Source: Bacteroidota bacterium
GTDB lineage: Bacteria > Bacteroidota > Bacteroidia > Chitinophagales > Chitinophagaceae
NCBI GenBank assembly: GCA_028875875.1
Contig: JAGWUV010000019.1
Span: forward strand, 1 to 64,000
DNA length: 64,000 nucleotides
Direction: 5' to 3'
In this document: piece after piece, positions 8,902 through 19,000 of the stretch
Position numbering within the stretch: position 1 is the stretch's first letter
Layout of the letters: each line of letters opens with the position of its first letter
Made by a program: the position numbers and the translations under genes
The notes under the pieces: generated by a model
Told to the model about the DNA's origin: nothing
Seen by the model: only the letters and a program-made list of their open reading frames with translations
Database searches by the model: none

Positions 8902-10380
8902 TTAATACGCTCTCGCAAAAAGAACTCTTTGCGTTGAGGGTTTGCCGGAAAAAACACAAGTACCATTTTCTTGCTCGTTATTCAAAGGAATACAGCGAAT
9001 GGTAGCTTTTGTAAGCTCTTTGATTTTATCTTCAGTTTCAGGGGTACCATCCCAATGAGCGGCAATAAAGCCTCCTTTTTCATCCAGGAGTTTTACAAAT
9101 TCATCCCATGAATCTGCTTTGGTAATATGAGCATCGCGGTATGCCTTGGCTTTGTTGAACATGCTTTCCTGTATATCGTCAAGCAGGTTTTTGATATACG
9201 TAGCAATACCATCCATACTTACGCTTATTTTTTCTTTGGTATCTCTCCTGGCCACTTCTATAACATTATTTTCAAGGTCCCTTGCGCCGATAGCGAGACG
9301 AACAGGTACACCCTGCATTTCGTACTGGGCAAATTTCCAGCCAGGGCGGTTGTTGTCGCTATCATCAAATTTCACTGAAATACCCATGGCCTTCAGTTCT
9401 TTGGTAATACCATTCACCTTTTCAGCAATGGCTTTCAATTGTTCCTCTCCTTTAAATATGGGAACAATTACCACTTGCAATGGAGCGATCTTTGGAGGAA
9501 GCACCAGGCCATCATCATCGCTGTGCGTCATTACTAAACCACCGATTAACCGGGTACTTACTCCCCAGCTGGTGGCCCACACATAATCAAGCTTGTTTTC
9601 TTTATCGCTAAACTTCACATCAAAAGCCTTGGCAAAGTTTTGGCCAAGGAAGTGAGAAGTTCCCGCCTGTAATGCTTTGCCATCCTGCATCAATGCTTCA
9701 ATGCAATAGGTATCTTCAGCCCCAGCAAATCTTTCATTAGCTGTTTTCACTCCTTTGATCACAGGTACCGCCATCCAATTCTCTGCAAAATCGGCATATA
9801 CTTCCAGCATTTTTTCAGCCTCTTCAATAGCCTCCTGTTTGGAACTATGCGCTGTGTGGCCTTCCTGCCAAAGAAACTCGGCAGTACGTAAAAACAATCT
9901 TGTTCTCATTTCCCATCTTACCACATTGGCCCATTGGTTGACAAGAATAGGGAGATCACGGTACGATTGTATCCAGCCTTTGTAGGTATTCCAGATGATC
10001 GCTTCACTGGTAGGACGTACTACCAATTCTTCTTCCAGCTTGGCTTCCGGATCAACGATCAGTTTGCCTTTATTATCAGGATCGGTTTTTAAACGATAGT
10101 GTGTTACTACCGCACATTCTTTCGCAAAACCCTCTGCATTTTTCTCTTCTGCTTCAAACAAGCTTTTGGGTACAAACAGCGGGAAATAAGCATTAACATG
10201 CCCTGTTTCCTTGAACATACGGTCCAGCGCATCTCTCATATTTTCCCATAAAGCAAAACCATATGGCTTTATTACCATGCAGCCCCGAACGGCACTATAA
10301 TCTGCCAATCCTGCTTTGATGATCAAATCATTATACCACTGAGCGTAATCCTGCTGGCGAGAGGTTATTTCTTTTCCCAT
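8902..10380 (-). CDS. proS: Prolyl-tRNA synthetase, archaeal/eukaryotic type
   Basis: A 492-residue class II synthetase that charges tRNA-Pro. It is the short type without the bacterial editing insertion. Motif 2 is visible in [20 protein letters not shown], followed by EGHTAH. The anticodon-binding domain follows (about 290-400), and a C-terminal zinc-binding-like domain ends with the Ala-Tyr tail characteristic of this type. It is monocistronic, divergent from the lipoprotein gene at 10537. On the minus strand a TTTG and an ATTATTTG box about 21 bases apart upstream could be its promoter. Confidence 0.96.
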   Translation of the reverse strand: MGKEITSRQQDYAQWYNDLIIKAGLADYSAVRGCMVIKPYGFALWENMRDALDRMFKETGHVNAYFPLFVPKSLFEAEEKNAEGFAKECAVVTHYRLKTDPDNKGKLIVDPEAKLEEELVVRPTSEAIIWNTYKGWIQSYRDLPILVNQWANVVRWEMRTRLFLRTAEFLWQEGHTAHSSKQEAIEEAEKMLEVYADFAENWMAVPVIKGVKTANERFAGAEDTYCIEALMQDGKALQAGTSHFLGQNFAKAFDVKFSDKENKLDYVWATSWGVSTRLIGGLVMTHSDDDGLVLPPKIAPLQVVIVPIFKGEEQLKAIAEKVNGITKELKAMGISVKFDDSDNNRPGWKFAQYEMQGVPVRLAIGARDLENNVIEVARRDTKEKISVSMDGIATYIKNLLDDIQESMFNKAKAYRDAHITKADSWDEFVKLLDEKGGFIAAHWDGTPETEDKIKELTKATIRCIPLNNEQENGTCVFSGKPSTQRVLFARAY

Positions 10381-10536
10381 TTCTTTTGTTTGCTTGCTTT
10401 AATTATAGCGTTTGTTTAACAAATAATGCCGGGTTAAAATGTTTGCGGCAAATGATTTGCTGCGTTTATGTAATACATTTTTCAGCATCGCAAATGTATG
10501 TAACTTCACATTAAATAACAGCTCAAACCATTTGAT

Positions 10537-11304
10537 ATGAAAAACAGATTTCTACCTATACTCTGTGCAGCCTGCTTACTGGCAAGTTGTTCAACTACAT
10601 ATCAATCCACCCAAACTCCCGATGATCTTTATTATTCGCCTACAAGAGGCGTTAGGGAAGAAAGAATAGAAGACAAGCAAACGGACCGTTATGAAGATTA
10701 CCTTAGCAGTAATGATGACCGCTACCTGTGGATGAAAGTACAAAACCGTCAGCTATGGAGCAGTATTGATGATTATTCGTATTGGTATGACAGCCGCTAT
10801 GATTTTGCCAACAACTACTATAACGATTACTACAATAACGGTTTCTACCTGAATATAGGATGGTATAATGGTTGGAATAACTATCTGTGGAACAATTATT
10901 ACTCATGGAATACACCATATTATGGATGGTGGTATACCCCAGCCTGTACTGTAATTGGTTATAAAAATCCCAGAGTAGGTACTGTATCAACCAGCTATTT
11001 ATCAGCCTATTTAAACAAGAATTATAATAACGCTAATTATTTTTCCAATTTCAGCAGAAAGTTCAATAACGCTAACTACGCAACCGGAACGAATAATTTC
11101 GGTTCACTGATGAAACGAGTTTTCAGTACTGCCTCTTCAGGAAGCACCTCACAATGGAGCACCCCCGTGAGAACATTTGCACCTGTAAATAATGGATCAA
11201 CGTATTCACCACCCGCTACCAGCAGTAGCGCCGGCGGAAGAAGTGGTGGATATGGTAGCACAGGCAGCAGCAGTGGTGGCGGAAGAGGATCTAGAGGCAA
11301 CTAA
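10537..11304 (+). CDS. Aromatic-rich lipoprotein of unknown function
   Basis: A 255-residue predicted lipoprotein. The signal sequence ends in the lipobox LASC (Cys18). A charged, disorder-like segment with many Asp, Glu and Arg follows (about 30-65). Residues about 70-150 are extraordinarily rich in Tyr, Asn and Trp. The C-terminal 60 residues are Ser/Gly/Thr-rich and probably unstructured. No enzymatic motif is visible and I do not recognise the family. The next gene, an outer-membrane barrel, starts 56 bases downstream, so the two may be co-transcribed. Confidence 0.75.
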   Translation: MKNRFLPILCAACLLASCSTTYQSTQTPDDLYYSPTRGVREERIEDKQTDRYEDYLSSNDDRYLWMKVQNRQLWSSIDDYSYWYDSRYDFANNYYNDYYNNGFYLNIGWYNGWNNYLWNNYYSWNTPYYGWWYTPACTVIGYKNPRVGTVSTSYLSAYLNKNYNNANYFSNFSRKFNNANYATGTNNFGSLMKRVFSTASSGSTSQWSTPVRTFAPVNNGSTYSPPATSSSAGGRSGGYGSTGSSSGGGRGSRGN

Positions 11305-11360
11305 ATTCAATACCAGCAAAGCCCCAATAGAAAAGGAAATTTTAAAGAAAGAACATTCGC

Positions 11361-12893
11361 ATGAAAAAAATTTTACTACTGCTTTCTTCTCTAATTAGCA
11401 TACACGCCTTTGCCCAATTGCCTGAAGATGCTTTAAGAAGTGCATGGTTTACACAAAATGGGTCTGCAAGAAGTATAGCCGTTGGTGGCGTGATGGCTTC
11501 GCTGGGTGGCGATATCTCGGCTGCACATGTGAACCCCGCAGGATTGGGTTTATATAAAACAAGAGAAGTAGTTATTAGTCCGGGATTATTTCTAAACAAC
11601 AATAAATTGAATTACAGAGGAACCGATTCGGCCAATCATGCCAATAACATGGCCTACGGAACTTCGGGAATTGTATTGGGTACTCCGGCACGTTACAAAG
11701 ACAGCAAATGGACGAGTAGCGCATTTTCCTTCACCGTTAATGAACTGGCCAGTTATAACAACCACATTCAATTCAGCGGATTCAACAATATGAGCTCATT
11801 CAGCGAGCAATACCTGGAAGAGCTGGTGAGAGACCGTGCCGATACCAACGCAGCATTGAGCAATTATATTTTTGGCTCCTCATTAGCATTCAGAACCTTT
11901 TTGATTGATACATTAACCGGCCCCGGAGGAACGATTGCAGGTTACAAAAGCATGGTACCCATTTCCACCGGTGTGATGCAATCGTATGATGCAACCACCA
12001 GAGGCGGGTATCATGAAGTAGCATTAGGCTTTGCAGGCAATATGGCCGATAAACTCTACCTGGGAGCCTCTGTTACCATTCCTATCGTTTCTTATTCCAG
12101 GGACCTGGTGTACACAGAAAAAGATGCCATCAATGATCCTAATAACAACTTTTCTTATTTCACTTACAAAGAAAGTTTCACTTCCACAGGTTATGGTGTT
12201 GGAATGAAACTGGGTATGATCTACAAACCCAAAGAATTTTGGAGAGTCGGCTTTGCATTTCACACCCCGCAATTCATCAGCTTTACCGATGAAATAAGAT
12301 CTTCTATCGAAGCCAATACTGAATCTTATGCAGGGCTTCGCAAAGAAACCAGCGATAATTTAAACAGCGGAAATCCCGGAACAAGAAAATATGACCTGCT
12401 CACTCCCTGGCGTGCTATTGCCAGTGCCAGCTATGTATTCAGGCAAGTAGAAAACACACATAAACAAAGAGCTTTTTTAAGTGCAGATATTGAATATGTT
12501 AATTACCGAGGTGCCCGGTTTTCTATACAAGACAAGAATGACGCTACCGGGAAAGCTTATCTGCAACAAGTAAACAGTACGCTGAAAGATTATTACAAAG
12601 GCAATGTGAATATTAAGTTAGGAGGAGAATTGAAATTTGATCCCTGGATGTTCAGATTGGGAGGAGCTTATTATGGGAGTCCTTATGCATCCAGCGATAT
12701 CAAGGCCGACCGCCTTGTTCTGAGTAGTGGCGTGGGATACAGGAATCATGGTATTTTCATTGACCTGACTTATGCCTACACTTTTGTAAAAGATGCCGTT
12801 TTCCCTTATTATCTTGCTGATAAGCCAAATACTTTTGCCGAAGAGAATGGCAATAAAGGGACTGTATTACTTACGTTCGGTTTTAAATTCTAA
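11361..12893 (+). CDS. Outer-membrane transport-like protein (OMPP1/FadL-like)
   Basis: A 510-residue exported beta-barrel protein. After a signal peptide (to about residue 18, IHAFAQ) comes the region GSARSIAVGGVMASLGGDIS followed by NPAGLGLYKTREV. This N-terminal pattern (small residues, then N-P-A-G-L) is shared with the FadL/TodX-type family of Bacteroidota. The rest is a series of amphipathic strands and the last residues (LLTFGFKF) end in Phe, as outer-membrane barrels do. A role in uptake of hydrophobic compounds is inferred from the family only. Confidence 0.75.
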   Translation: MKKILLLLSSLISIHAFAQLPEDALRSAWFTQNGSARSIAVGGVMASLGGDISAAHVNPAGLGLYKTREVVISPGLFLNNNKLNYRGTDSANHANNMAYGTSGIVLGTPARYKDSKWTSSAFSFTVNELASYNNHIQFSGFNNMSSFSEQYLEELVRDRADTNAALSNYIFGSSLAFRTFLIDTLTGPGGTIAGYKSMVPISTGVMQSYDATTRGGYHEVALGFAGNMADKLYLGASVTIPIVSYSRDLVYTEKDAINDPNNNFSYFTYKESFTSTGYGVGMKLGMIYKPKEFWRVGFAFHTPQFISFTDEIRSSIEANTESYAGLRKETSDNLNSGNPGTRKYDLLTPWRAIASASYVFRQVENTHKQRAFLSADIEYVNYRGARFSIQDKNDATGKAYLQQVNSTLKDYYKGNVNIKLGGELKFDPWMFRLGGAYYGSPYASSDIKADRLVLSSGVGYRNHGIFIDLTYAYTFVKDAVFPYYLADKPNTFAEENGNKGTVLLTFGFKF

Positions 12894-12918
12894 TGATCAC
12901 TTCATACTTTAATACTAC

Positions 12919-12946
12919 CAAAGCAACCGTAACAAGGTTGCTTTTT
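12919..12946 (+). terminator. Intrinsic terminator
   Basis: The stem AAAGCAACC / GGTTGCTTT followed by T residues, 26 bases after the stop of the barrel protein gene, ends that transcript before the gamma-glutamyltransferase gene. Confidence 0.8.
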
Positions 12947-12981
12947 AGCTTAACACAGTAACGAATTTCTTATCTTCAGGT

Positions 12982-14703
12982 ATGAAAAAACAATTCATTT
13001 CTTTCATTGCACTCGGTATACTTATTTCACCGGCAGTTCTTTCTCAAAGCATTGTGGGTGCTGGAAAAGCAGTAGACCCGTATCATTATACCAGTATTAA
13101 AACAGCCACCTTTTCAAAAGTAGCTGTTGCATCTGCCCATCCGCTAGCCAGCCTGGCGGGAGCAGCGATGATGAAACAGGGCGGCAATGCTTTTGATGCA
13201 GCTATCACTACGCAATTAGTATTGGCAGTGGTTTACCCCGGCGCCGGTAATATTGGTGGAGGTGGTTTTTTGGTGGCAAGAAAAAAAGATGGAGAAAACA
13301 TCAGTATTGATTTTCGTGAAACCGCACCGGCCCACGCCGGCAGAGATATGTACCTTGATAAAAACGGTAATGCCCAAACCGATCTTTCTCAAAATGGCCG
13401 ATTGGCGGTAGGCGTTCCGGGTTCAGTAGCCGGGCTATTTGCTACGTTGCCTTATGCCAAGCTTCCCTTCAAACAACTCATTCAGCCCGCCATTGACATT
13501 GCCGAAAAAGGTTTTGTGATCACTGCCCGGGAAGCAGCCGGCTTAAATGCTACCCGTGAGGCCTTTCTCAAGAATAGTTCAGCACCTTCTGCGTTTGTAA
13601 AAGTAACGCCATGGAAAGCCGGAGATACCCTGATACAGAAAGATCTTGCCGAAACATTAAAACGTATCCGTGATAAAGGGCAAAGCGGTTTTTATGAAGG
13701 TAAAACAGCAGAATTGATTGTTGAAGAAATGAAAAAAGGGCATGGCATCATCACAATGGAAGATCTAAAAAATTATAAAGTCAAATTCAGAAAGGCACTC
13801 GTATTTCCTTATAAAAAATATAGTATCATAGGTATGCCTCCGCCAAGCAGCGGAGGTATCATAGTTTGGCAAATGATGAAGATGATAGAGCATAAGCCAA
13901 TAGCTAGCTATGGTTTTCAATCAGCCAAAAGCGTTCAGTTAATGGTGGAAACAGAAAGACGTGCTTTTGCTGACAGAGCCGAGCATATGGGTGATCCTGA
14001 TTTCTGGAAAGTGCCTTTACAAACCTTAACCAGCGATAGTTATATACAGTCCAGGATGGCTGATTATGATAGCACCAAAGCCACGCCCAGCAAATACGTA
14101 CAAGCCGGAAAAATTAAAGAGAGCGAAGAAACCACACATATCAGTATTATTGATAGTGATGGAAACATGGTTACCATTACTACCACTTTAAACGGTGGCT
14201 ATGGAAGCAGAACTGTAGTTGCCGGGGCGGGTTTTTTACTGAACAATGAAATGGATGATTTTAGCATTAAACCGGGTGTTCCTAATATGTACGGGGCCAT
14301 AGGTGGAGAAGCCAATGCCATACAACCCGGTAAAAGAATGTTAAGTTCTATGACACCTACTTTGGTGTTAGATAAAAACAAACAACCTTTGATGGTTTGT
14401 GGTACACCCGGAGGCACTACGATACCTACGTCTGTGTATCAAACACTGGTGAATGTTCTTGAATTTAACATGAGTGCTACCGACGCAGTGAACAAGCCTA
14501 AATTTCATCACCAATGGCTGCCTGATGTTGTTTATGTAGAGCCTGGCTTCCCTAAAAATATAAGAGACCAGTTACAACAAATGGGATATTCTTTTATTGA
14601 AAGACCAGCTATAGGCCGAACTGAAGTGATCAAAATTTTAAAAGATGGCAAACGGGAAACTGCTGCTGATAGCCGCGGTGATGATAGCGTAGCAGGATTC
14701 TAA
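12982..14703 (+). CDS. ggt: Gamma-glutamyltransferase (glutathione hydrolase)
   Basis: A 573-residue periplasmic enzyme, made as a proenzyme and self-cleaved into two subunits. A signal peptide ends near residue 22. The large subunit carries the GGNAFDAAI and GNIGGGGFLV regions and RETAPAHA, which binds the glutamyl carboxylate. The autoprocessing site is ETTHIS with Thr384 expected to become the N-terminal nucleophile of the small subunit, followed by NGGYGSRTV and LLNNEMDDFS. The oxyanion region SSMTPT is present. It releases glutamate from glutathione and related peptides. Length and motifs fit the family. Confidence 0.95.
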   Translation: MKKQFISFIALGILISPAVLSQSIVGAGKAVDPYHYTSIKTATFSKVAVASAHPLASLAGAAMMKQGGNAFDAAITTQLVLAVVYPGAGNIGGGGFLVARKKDGENISIDFRETAPAHAGRDMYLDKNGNAQTDLSQNGRLAVGVPGSVAGLFATLPYAKLPFKQLIQPAIDIAEKGFVITAREAAGLNATREAFLKNSSAPSAFVKVTPWKAGDTLIQKDLAETLKRIRDKGQSGFYEGKTAELIVEEMKKGHGIITMEDLKNYKVKFRKALVFPYKKYSIIGMPPPSSGGIIVWQMMKMIEHKPIASYGFQSAKSVQLMVETERRAFADRAEHMGDPDFWKVPLQTLTSDSYIQSRMADYDSTKATPSKYVQAGKIKESEETTHISIIDSDGNMVTITTTLNGGYGSRTVVAGAGFLLNNEMDDFSIKPGVPNMYGAIGGEANAIQPGKRMLSSMTPTLVLDKNKQPLMVCGTPGGTTIPTSVYQTLVNVLEFNMSATDAVNKPKFHHQWLPDVVYVEPGFPKNIRDQLQQMGYSFIERPAIGRTEVIKILKDGKRETAADSRGDDSVAGF

Positions 14704-14736
14704 GCAGCTTGCAACTAAACGGTAAAAACAAAAAAC

Positions 14737-15279
14737 ATGTCAATAGAAAAAGATTTTTTAGGAAGTGTTATTAAACGTTTCAAAAGTTATAAAGACTTAG
14801 GTGACAAAACATTTGAGCAGTTGGATGAAAAAGATTTTTTCATCCAACCTAATGCATACAGCAATAGTATTGCTATTATTATACAACACCTGTATGGTAA
14901 TATGCTGAGCAGATGGACCAATTTCTTAACAGAAGATGGGGAAAAAGAATGGCGAAAGAGAGATGCTGAATTTGAGACGATGCAATGCAGCAAGCAAGAC
15001 TTACTCTCCTTTTGGAATGAAGGATGGAACTGCCTTTTACAAACATTAGAAAGTTTGCGTGAAGAGGATCTGAATAAAATAGTTCATATCAGAACGGAAC
15101 CACTAACAGTTGTTGATGCGATCATCAGGCAGTTGGCCCACTATTCCTCACACGTTGGACAAATTATTTATATCGGAAGATGGATCAAAGAGGATAAATG
15201 GGCATCTTTAAGCGTACCGAAAGGCCAAAGCGATGCCTACAATGAAAGCATGAAAAAAAGAGAATTTAAACAGCCATAA
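14737..15279 (+). CDS. DinB-like protein (DUF1572 type)
   Basis: A 180-residue protein with the four-helix bundle pattern of the DinB/YfiT superfamily. It begins MSIEKDFLGSVIKRFKSYKD and has histidines in positions typical of the metal site: His in IIQHLYGNM (around residue 47) and the helix QLAHYSSHVGQIIYIGRW (around 131-148). Members are often metal-dependent, thiol-related enzymes, but this one's reaction is unknown. It starts 33 bases after ggt and ends 3 bases before the next gene, which suggests an operon. Confidence 0.8.
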   Translation: MSIEKDFLGSVIKRFKSYKDLGDKTFEQLDEKDFFIQPNAYSNSIAIIIQHLYGNMLSRWTNFLTEDGEKEWRKRDAEFETMQCSKQDLLSFWNEGWNCLLQTLESLREEDLNKIVHIRTEPLTVVDAIIRQLAHYSSHVGQIIYIGRWIKEDKWASLSVPKGQSDAYNESMKKREFKQP

Positions 15280-15282
15280 TCC

Positions 15283-15942
15283 ATGAAAAAATTTGGAGTA
15301 GCGTTCGACCTTGATGGAACAATGATTGATAACAATGCATATCACATTCTTTCATGGCAGGAATTTTACAAACGCAGAAACCGCAGTTTTACCACTGAAG
15401 AATTTATTCAGCACTTTAACGGTAAAACTAATGCGGATGTATTAAAATATGTTTTTGAAGGGCCTTTGAGTTCGGAAGAGATTGATCGTTATACCAATGA
15501 GAAGGAAGAGATTTACCGGGAAATATATAAACCCCACATTAAACCTGTGAATGGTCTTATTGGCTTATTAGATCAGTTACAAGCATTACAGGCACCAATG
15601 GTCATTGCTACATCAGGCATCCCTGTTAACATTGAATATATGTTTGAGAATATACCCGTGAGAAAATATTTTATGGATGTGATCAATTCTACTCATATCA
15701 CTCATGGCAAGCCGCATCCTGAAATATACCAGGTAGCGGCACTGCGAATGCAGCTTAACCCGTCTCAATGTATTGCTTTCGAGGATTCTGTTGCGGGTGT
15801 ACAATCGGCTACTGATGCAGGTTTTAAGACCGTTGCTTTAACAACAACACATCAACGGGAAGAACTGCAACACGCCGATCTTATCGTTACCGATTTTACA
15901 GAAATTTCAATTGAAAAACTATTCAAATTATTGGAAGCATAA
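15283..15942 (+). CDS. HAD-superfamily hydrolase, beta-phosphoglucomutase-like
   Basis: A 219-residue HAD hydrolase. Motif I is FDLDGTMIDN (nucleophile Asp9, general acid Asp11), motif II is IATSG, and motif III/IV is seen in KPHPEIY and FEDSVAGVQSA. A helical cap lies between motifs I and II (about residues 15-90), as in the phosphatase/beta-phosphoglucomutase group. It dephosphorylates or isomerises a small phosphorylated metabolite; the substrate cannot be told. It lies 3 bases after the DinB-like gene and is probably co-transcribed with it. Confidence 0.88.
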   Translation: MKKFGVAFDLDGTMIDNNAYHILSWQEFYKRRNRSFTTEEFIQHFNGKTNADVLKYVFEGPLSSEEIDRYTNEKEEIYREIYKPHIKPVNGLIGLLDQLQALQAPMVIATSGIPVNIEYMFENIPVRKYFMDVINSTHITHGKPHPEIYQVAALRMQLNPSQCIAFEDSVAGVQSATDAGFKTVALTTTHQREELQHADLIVTDFTEISIEKLFKLLEA

Positions 15943-15989
15943 ACAAAACTTTTCCTTAAAACTCCCGTTTATGCAATACTGGTACTGAA

Positions 15990-16021
15990 TTTGACTATAG
16001 CAGCGGGATAGTTTACTTTTA
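15990..16021 (+). promoter_or_regulatory. Probable promoter of the tamB-like gene
   Basis: TTTG at 15990-15993 and TACTTTTA at 16014-16021 (7 of 8 to TAnnTTTG) are separated by 20 bases, the expected Bacteroidota spacing. Transcription would begin near 16028, about 15 bases before the CTG proposed as the start codon and about 50 before the TTG at 16079. Confidence 0.45.
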
Positions 16022-16042
16022 CCGAATAAAACCTTCACCTCT

Positions 16043-19000
16043 CTGAAGAAAGTTTTTAAAATATTCCGTTACACTTTTTTGGTAGTTATCGCCATTCTAT
16101 TGCTGGCTTTTATTGCCATACAAACCAGTTATGTGCAAAATTGGCTGGTAGGCTTTGCTACAAAAAAATTATCTGCACAACTGGGAACAGAAGTACGTAT
16201 AAAAAACATAAACCTTTCCCTACTCAACAAACTGAATATGGAAGGTGTATTGGTTCGGGATAAACAAAAAGATACCATTCTCTACGCAGGTGCATTAAAA
16301 GTTAGGATTACAGATTGGTTTTTTCTGAAAGACCGGGCAGAGTTGAAATACCTGGGCCTTGAAGATGCTGTTGTTAAAATGCAAAGAAAAGATTCTACCT
16401 GGAACTTTAAATTCATCATCGATCACTTTGCATCTTCATCTCCCAAACAAAAAAAGAAAAGTGGCGGCATCGAACTAAATCTCAAAAAGGTAGACCTTAA
16501 GAATGTTTCCTTTATCAAAAATGATCAGTGGCGTGGCGAATTAATGACGGCAAAAGTGGGTAGCATGTTATTGGATGCCGATAATATCAACCTGAACAAA
16601 AGCATCTTTAATATCAATGAAATAACACTTGATAAACCTTTCTTTTCTATACAGGATATTCCGGAATTAAGACCTGACTCTATTCACAAAAGAGATCATA
16701 TGGCTCCATTGATAGATACCGGCTTGCAAATGAACCCTGGAGACCTAATGGTAAAGATGAATAAACTCACAATCAAAAATGGAACCCTGGAAATACATGG
16801 CAACCAGGAAGCTCCTGTTTCTTATTTCGATGGAAGTCATCTTGTATTCAATAAACTCAATGCTACTTTCGAACACTTTGTACTAAATAAGGATACTTTG
16901 CGTTCAGACATAGATATCAATGCAAAGGAAAGATGCGGCTTGGATGTAAAAAGATTGAAAGCGAAGTTGCATATCACACCCCATATTATGGAGTTTGCAA
17001 GCTTAGACTTGCAAACTAATAAAAGCAGACTGGGTGATTATTATGCAATGAAGTTCAAAGCCTTCAATCATGATTTCGGTGAATATATTGATGATGTGAT
17101 CATGGATGCAAAATTTAAAGATGCGAAAGTATACAGTGATGATATTGCCTTTTTTGCTCCCGAGCTAAAATCATGGAAACAGGAAGCAACCGTTAGCGGC
17201 ATATTCCTGGGAACAGTAGCAGATTTCAACGTTAAAAATTTATTCATTAAATCAGGTGGCAAATCTTACGTTAGCACTCCTCATTACTCAATGAAAGGGC
17301 TACCGTACCTTGATAAAACCATTATTGATTTTTCAAACGGAACCATCAAAACAAACTATAGCGATGTTGCCTCTTTTGCCCCTGTAGTAAAAGATGTGAA
17401 AGTGCCAGATCTTGTAGCGCTTGGAGATATACTTTTCAAGGGAGATTTTAAAGGAACATTTATCAACTTCAGTACCAATGGTGTTCTTACCTCAAGCCTG
17501 GGTGGCGTTACAGCAAATGTAACCATGCAGTTACCCAAAAGAAAAGATGCAACCTATTCAGGGTCCATCACTACTAATCATTTTAATATTGGTAAATTCC
17601 TGGAAACCGACCAGCTAGGTTACGTAGATTTTAGCGGTAAAATATCGGGCAGCAATTTTTCAGTTGATAAATTAAAAACCAGTATTGAAGGTAAGATCAG
17701 CTCTCTCGACTTCAATGGCTATAACTATTCAAACATCACCACTAACGGAACTTTTCAAAAAAAATATTTCAATGGTGAAGTAAAAATTGACGACCCTAAT
17801 CTTGATTTTGACAGCAATATTGAAGTTGATCTAAGCAAGGCCGATCCTTCATTCAATATTTTGGGAGATATCGTAAAATCAAATTTAAAAGAACTGAATT
17901 TTGCTAATAAAAAGCTACAACTAACAGGATTACTCGACGTGAATTTTACCGGTAAAAACATTGATAAATTTTTAGGTACCGCTAAATTTTTAAACGCCAA
18001 TATAAAATCTGAGGAAACAGAGTTAAGCTTCGATTCGCTTACCCTCACTTCTATATATATAGATTCTGTAAAATACCTGAAGCTGGCCAGTAACGAGATC
18101 AATGGTTCTATCAGCGGAGAATTTACAATTCTGGATCTGCCCAATAGTTTCCAATCTTTCCTGCACCAGTACTATCCATCATATTTCGCCGCTCCACGTA
18201 CTATCAGCAACGCTCAAAAGTTCAACTTATCGCTCAAAACAAATTACATAGAACCATATCTTAAGTTATACGATAAAAGGCTTGAAGGCTTTAATGATGC
18301 AGATATCAGCAGCTATGTAAACACTAAGGATAATATTTTCAACCTATCGGTAAAACTTCCTTATGGAAAATACAAGAAGTATTCTATTACCGGAACAGAC
18401 TTGCAGGTAAAAGGCAATAACAAAAAAGTGGATTTAAACGGACAAGTTGCAAGTATACAGGTTAGTGATAGTTTGAGCTTCCCTAATACTTTCATTAAAA
18501 TAAGTGCAGGAAACGACCACTCACTTGTATCATTAAAAACAAGTGCCAGCAATGCTTTGAATGAAGCAAGTTTAAATGCAGATGTTTTTACATTGGAAGA
18601 TGGCGTACGGATTCACTTCAATCCGTCTTCTTTTGTTTTGAATGATAAAAAATGGAACCTTGAAAAGCAAGGTGAAATTGTGGTGAGACGAAATTTTGTT
18701 GGAGCACAAAATGTAAAATTTTCTCAAGGCTTTCAGGAGATAACAGTTGAAACGGAAGAAGAAGATGGAGGTAATATTAATAACCTGGTAGTTAATTTGA
18801 AAAATGTTGTATTGGGTGATATTACTTCTCTTTTTATGAAAGAACCCAAACTGGAGGGAATGGCCACCGGTAATATTCATCTGCGTGATTTCTATGGGCC
18901 ATTCAATGTTGAAGCAGATATCAATACACAACAATTCAGGTTCAACGATGATTCTGTAGGAATTGTAGGATTAAAAGCCAATTACAACGCTAAAGACGGG

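Noticed and set aside
17755-18144. 129-residue minus-strand frame inside the tamB-like gene
   Set aside because: Long genes of biased composition give such shadows; it has no start context and the plus-strand frame is continuous.
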